Assembly: GCA_018398575.1 (NCBI GenBank)
Contig: JAGTXZ010000020.1
Span: 1,798,001 to 1,862,000 of the forward strand
Source: Ampelomyces quisqualis
Lineage: Eukaryota > Ascomycota > Dothideomycetes > Pleosporales > Phaeosphaeriaceae
Reading direction: 5' to 3'
Length of the DNA: 64,000 bases
Part shown: positions 59,613-64,000 of the stretch, in pieces
Numbering within the stretch: the stretch's first letter is position 1
Layout of the letters: each line of letters begins with the position of its first letter
Translations under genes and position numbers: made by a program
The notes under the pieces: model-generated
What the model was told of the DNA's origin: nothing
The model's input: only the letters and a program-made list of their open reading frames with translations
Database searches by the model: none

Positions 59613-60409
59613 AAGAAGGGCGAAAGTGTTCAGGAAAATAAGTTAACTTTAACCTTAATTATTATTTATTCTAATGTCTGCTATTTGTTGCTAAGCAATG
59701 TTCTGTTCCTCTAGCAATACTGTAGCCCTAAATTTGGATGCTAATAGGCTAACTTCTATTTCCTTATTGCTTCCTGCTTGTAACTTCTATCTGTTAACGT
59801 TCCAAGAAGACTTTCTTCTATTCTAAAGCTATCTAAATAAGGACTTAAAGATGCAGTTCTGTTGCCAAATGTTAAGACAAGCGTTAGGTTATCTATAACC
59901 AATTAGCAATACAATAGTAATTTTAGAATTAATAATACTATTCAATCTAGACCTAGGGTCTGGCATAGTCTATGCACGTTAATGTATTTTTGTTGTAAGA
60001 TGTTCGTCTAAAATACCTCTTACCTCAGATTTATTCCTATTGCAACTACAGGAAGTATATAGATTATCTACAATGTAATTAGCTAGGTTAGTTTCCCTAC
60101 TATAAGATGCTACTACGTGTTAGTAGTAGAAATACCAAGTAAATCCTGCTTAACTTACCCTAAGAAGCTTGTTTATTTCATATCCTATGCCTCTCTAGAC
60201 TTAACGTGTCTCTTGTAGGTGTCGTAGTATCTGTTCTCTGTTACGCTAGGTCAGCTACTAATAACTTATCTACGTGTGTTAGGCTAAGAGTTGTAGCTAC
60301 AGGCTCGTAGAATATGGTTATGTGCTTATCTAGTAAACATATCAGAGTGTTAAAGCCTACAATAAATGCAAATAGACTTACAAGATAATAAATCTTGTCT
60401 TGCTAACTT
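59613..60409. other. RIP-degraded block
   Basis: AT-rich intergenic-like sequence between two converging decayed genes. Nothing recognisable. Confidence 0.35.
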
Positions 60410-61370
60410 AACTAGACTAGATCCTAGCCTACTACCTATAGGGCTAGTAGCTGAACTACTAATAACATCTAGAGAAGTTGAAGAGAGAACGTCTGTTAAG
60501 ATATTTGATTCTGCGCTGCTATCGTCCTGAGCCTAATTGTCTTCTACTGTTACTAACGATAAGTCTAGAGTAGATCCTCTGTCTGCACCATAGCTTAAGC
60601 AATCTCTATTTAACTTGCGGCGTTTACAGGGGCTATCTACGTTTAGTAATTCTTTAGTATTTGCGACATAAGTAGAAGGTCTGTTATTGTTCAAGCCTGT
60701 TATATCACCTACTTTGCTTACAGCACTATTATAGTCTAATGCACTACACAGCTCTAGTATCCTGTTAAAGGTGTTTAGCAATAGTAGCTGTACAGCTTCA
60801 AATAGGCTTAGGCATAGAAAATTAAGGCCTGTATCTGCTTGTGCTTGTAGATTATAGAACGCTTTCTCTAGCTTTATAGCTAAGGGTAATAAAGCAGTCT
60901 ACTTTTTGTACTAAGGGAGCTTCCTTAGCTAGGAGATTAACGCCTGAATATCGCACTTATTTAGCCTCTTAAACCTATTGTTTGTTACTTAGTAATCTAT
61001 TAAAAGCTACACAAATTCTTACCCTCTTAAGATAGCAACTCTACCAAGACCTATAAGACACCTAGGTTTAAACAATCTCTTTCTCTAGCCAATTAGATTA
61101 TATTGTTTTACCTTCTTGCTCTACTTAAGAGAAATAGCACCTGCAGGCGCTGTAGCATTCTGTGCCAGAGTCTAGTACTTCTGCCCTATTAATACGCTAT
61201 TCTTCTGTAGTTTCTCCTTCTCCTTGTCTATAAACCTTAAAAGTACACACGTTAGTATTCTATCCTGGACTTTGTTGTCTGTATTAAGAAAAGATACTAC
61301 CTGTAAGACAAGAGTATAAGAGTTAGTTCCTGTTAGCTAAACAAGGTTCCAAAAGTTCTAGAGACGTCCT
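60410..61370 (-). pseudogene. Decayed gene with nuclear-signal-like cluster, family unknown
   Basis: A minus-strand frame runs from ~61,350 to ~60,410 (about 310 codons). Readable parts are TGTNSYTLVLQVVSFLNTD, RILTCVLLRFIDKEKEKLQ, ATAPAGAISLK, NTFNRILELCSALDY and PCKRRKLNRDCLSYGADRG. The Ser-rich, acidic C-terminus and the CKRRKL basic cluster suggest a nuclear protein. The last ~160 codons contain only one stop. No family is recognised. Confidence 0.45.
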
Positions 61371-62244
61371 TTTTGTTGCGGGTCGTAAAGCGCTTAAAAT
61401 TGGGCCAATTTGTTGTGATTTTTGTTATAATTTTTTTTGTAATGTGCTAAAACTTGCTTTGCTACATTAATAAGCAAGTCTACTTTTATGCCTAGCGCTT
61501 TGACTTTAAGAGGAGTAAAGTATAATATATGGTCTAGATACGTCGCATTATCTAATAATATTTAAGGTTGTAATAGTAGCGGCTATAGAAAGGCATTGCA
61601 TACTAGTGCACTAACTTAGTCTATAAGCTATTAAATGCCCTTAGAGACTACGTCTTTATCTAGGGAACGCAGGTAACTTGTAAGGGGTTTGATAATGTTC
61701 TACATATATCAGCTACAATTCTAAAGTAAGTCTAATACTCTATATACAGGATACTTATTCAAAATGTCTAACAGTACTAAAAAAAGCTTCTTGCTATCTA
61801 TATTGCTTACTAGCGCTTTAAGGCTTCCTGTTGTGTTCCTGGAATAAGTTTAGGAGCATAATAAACTGCTAGCGTCCGTGCGCTATTGTTGGATATCTAA
61901 CAATAGTACACAGACTGAAGCTTAACCTGCTCTGCTACCAAAACGCCTTAACCTCTAGGCTACTAGTTATAATCCTTTTGTGTCGCGCTACCTGCATATT
62001 AGACAAGGTAGTGCTAACTATCTTTGTCTTCTTTAGGGCCTGTTTAAACCTCTACTATAATAGACATACCTTTTCTGTTTTAGGGTACTTATAGCAATTA
62101 GGGTGTTACTATACAGGGTTCTCTTATTCTCTAAGCTACTGCTGTTGTTACTGTTAAGAGCCTAAAGCTATAACTTTTTATTAAATATACGTGTTGCTAA
62201 GCATAAGGATATAAGCAAGCTAGCAATTGTATAGCTAACGTCTA

Positions 62245-62330
62245 CTATATATTATGCACAGGCTAAGAGGTCCTTTAAAGGCTACCTTACCGCCCTTTTA
62301 GTTCTTTACTAGTTGCCTTCTAGTAGTAAG
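62245..62330 (+). repeat. Direct repeat, copy 1
   Basis: GGCTAAGAGGTCCTTTA followed by TACC, CGCCCTTTTAG and TTCTTTACTAGTTGC matches copy 2 at 63,705-63,790 in the same orientation, about 1.46 kb apart. Flanks do not align. It may be a conserved coding block of two related decayed genes or ends of an element. Confidence 0.5.
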
Positions 62331-63704
62331 AATCTAAAATTTTGCCTTCTTTCCAATCTATCTTATCCGCTAGAATAGCTTAAGCTTCTGCGTCTACCTG
62401 CAAGGCGGCAGTATATAGGCTTACACTTGCTGCGCTTAGATCTAACTATATTATAGGGCAACAACACGCTTAGTATTGTAACAATAGCGTACTTAAAGAA
62501 TTAGACCTCTAAGTAATAGAGTTAGGAAAGTTAGCACTATACTTAAGTTAAAGAGAACGAAGACCTTTTATACTACTTTAGTTAGTTCCTATTGTTTATA
62601 TCGCTCTTTCTAACTACTATACCTAAGAAACAACCTAACTGCCTTAGCTAGCAATATACAGGCTACACTAAGCCTGTTGTTGTGCACAGTCTAACAAACA
62701 AGCTTAACTAGAATACACACCTATACACTTGCGCTAGCTGCGAAGAATTATCCTTAAGCTTCTGCTCTTACTGCGCCAACACCTTTAAGTGCCTAGGAAT
62801 AGCTACTAATAGTACTTTTGCTTCAAAATCTTTTGCTAGAGAGCTAATCAAGTTAAGTAGACAAGACTAATCTTTACATCAAGAACACCTAACACAACTC
62901 CTTAATCAACCTAGATACGCAAGGACTTTCTTTAATATTGTCGCTATTAGCGATAGAAACAGCTTAGATCTGGGACATGTATAAGAGACGAGTATTGCAA
63001 CAAGCATTAAATTCTAAGCAGATTGTAGTAGAAGACACGCTATTATTAATACGGAAACCAGCTAGCTAAGTACTAGAGACTTCTTGCACTGTAATAGTTG
63101 ATAACAACTTGCAACCTACTAGTTCTGTAGATAAAGCCTCTACTATTAGTTTTCTTAGGAAGTTTCTTAAAAGTAAATGTAAGTTAGGCCAAACATTTAA
63201 CTTTAAGGTATGCTTCTCTTATGCATTAGATGCAAAGCTAACAGACGTAGGACAGCTACATTCTAGTAACAATAGAGATTATTGTTAATACTATTCTAAG
63301 GGCGTTGCTAATAAAGGTAAGGTTAGGGAAATACTGTATCTTGAAGACGAACGTTAATAAGCCGCGAATGATATTACTAACAAGATCTGCTGGCATAGAC
63401 CAGCTACTGCTGCGCTTAATAAAGTGCAGTACCTTATAAAGGAAGCCTACAGTATAGTGCGCCTCAGACGTATAGCATTATACGCACAACGTTCTTAGTG
63501 CATAAAATCTCTTACAGTATAGTTCTAGACGCAGGTAGACCTCTAATCGTCTACGCAAACAAGTTGTATTTAAAGCCTGTTTACTCCTTTTACATGTACT
63601 GCAGAAAGCCTTAGCTAGTAGATTATTAGCGTAAAGGGCCTATATCTAGGCCGCGATTACTGTTTACCTTATTTAGGAACAAGAGCGTTTAGGCATTATA
63701 CTAT

Positions 63705-63790
63705 TAAGGTTAGATTATACAAGGCTAAAAGGTCCTTTACATCTATATATTTACTGCCCTTTTGTTCTTTACTAGTTGCGTCCTAAAATA
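63705..63790 (+). repeat. Direct repeat, copy 2
   Basis: GGCTAAAAGGTCCTTTACA followed by TGCCCTTTTG and TTCTTTACTAGTTGCG is the partner of copy 1. The two differ mostly by transitions. Confidence 0.5.
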
Positions 63791-64000
63791 AGCTTTTCTG
63801 TAATAGCCTTACTTCCTATTGGCTTTAGTTCTCTCTTTTTACTTGTTAAAGTCTACACGCGTTATATTAGCAACTGCCGCCAGCAAATTGCTTACTTTTT
63901 ACACTACTAGTATATTGTAATAAATATTACTCTTTGGCTATACTATATTGCCTTATTAGTAGTAGCTTTAGAGACAAAGTTTAAAGCTACCTTAGTAACA

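Larger units (their letters stand above)
61371..64000. other. RIP-degraded block to the window end
   Basis: No gene could be assigned. Two similar segments (62,245-62,330 and 63,705-63,790) are listed as a dispersed direct repeat. Confidence 0.35.

Noticed and set aside
1..64000. A Starship-type DUF3435 tyrosine recombinase
   Set aside because: I looked for such a gene to explain the cargo-like block but found no recognisable R...H-x-x-R...Y pattern in the frames I could follow; RIP could hide it.

Overview
The window looks like a chromosome segment of a filamentous ascomycete (Pezizomycotina). Introns are short (about 44-62 nt, GTRNGT donor, CTAAC-like branch, AG acceptor). The genes present (HET, NACHT-ankyrin NLRs, JmjC, APH-like kinase, 3CxxC zinc finger) are typical accessory genes of these fungi. 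Base composition is split into two compartments. The GC-balanced islands (about 0.7-4.9 kb and 16.5-30.0 kb) hold intact or lightly damaged genes. The AT-rich blocks (about 4.9-16.5 kb and 30.0-64.0 kb) are full of TAA/TAG stops at positions where family frames expect Gln or Trp. That is the C-to-T at CpA signature of repeat-induced point mutation (RIP).

Layout. 0.77-3.6 kb, plus strand: a JmjC-domain protein (three exons). 3.7-4.9 kb, minus: a Myb/SANT-like gene broken by one TAG. 5.14-5.61 kb and 18.59-19.06 kb: two inverted arms sharing conserved blocks and facing each other. Between the arms, minus strand, 17.46 to about 6.15 kb: one dead HET-NACHT-ankyrin NLR, split by a 6,995-bp Ty3/Gypsy chromovirus (8,041-15,035; 282-bp LTRs, GTTAC target duplication). 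19.74-23.78 kb, minus: an apparently intact NLR of alpha/beta-hydrolase (SesB-like)-NACHT-ankyrin type in five exons. 25.2-25.8 kb, minus: a 157-residue eEF1A-like GTPase domain in four exons, lacking the G3 motif. 28.24-30.0 kb, plus: an APH-family phosphotransferase pseudogene with its catalytic Asp changed to Asn. 30.8-64 kb: a RIP-degraded block in which the following can still be traced: an ankyrin protein, a membrane-anchored protein with three 43-residue tandem repeats, a 3CxxC zinc-finger protein, an SRPK-like protein kinase and several long unidentified frames. It also holds an 18-bp minisatellite.

How it fits together. The window reads as a fast-evolving accessory locus. Two NLR genes of different N-terminal type sit side by side on the same strand. 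One was interrupted by a retrotransposon and silenced by RIP; the mutation density fades out inside its HET-encoding end. The other stayed intact about 2 kb away. No function-level link between the JmjC, eEF1A-like and NLR genes can be shown from sequence alone.

All gene models, domain names and difference counts were made by hand from the sequence. Family names rest on recognised motifs, not on database searches.
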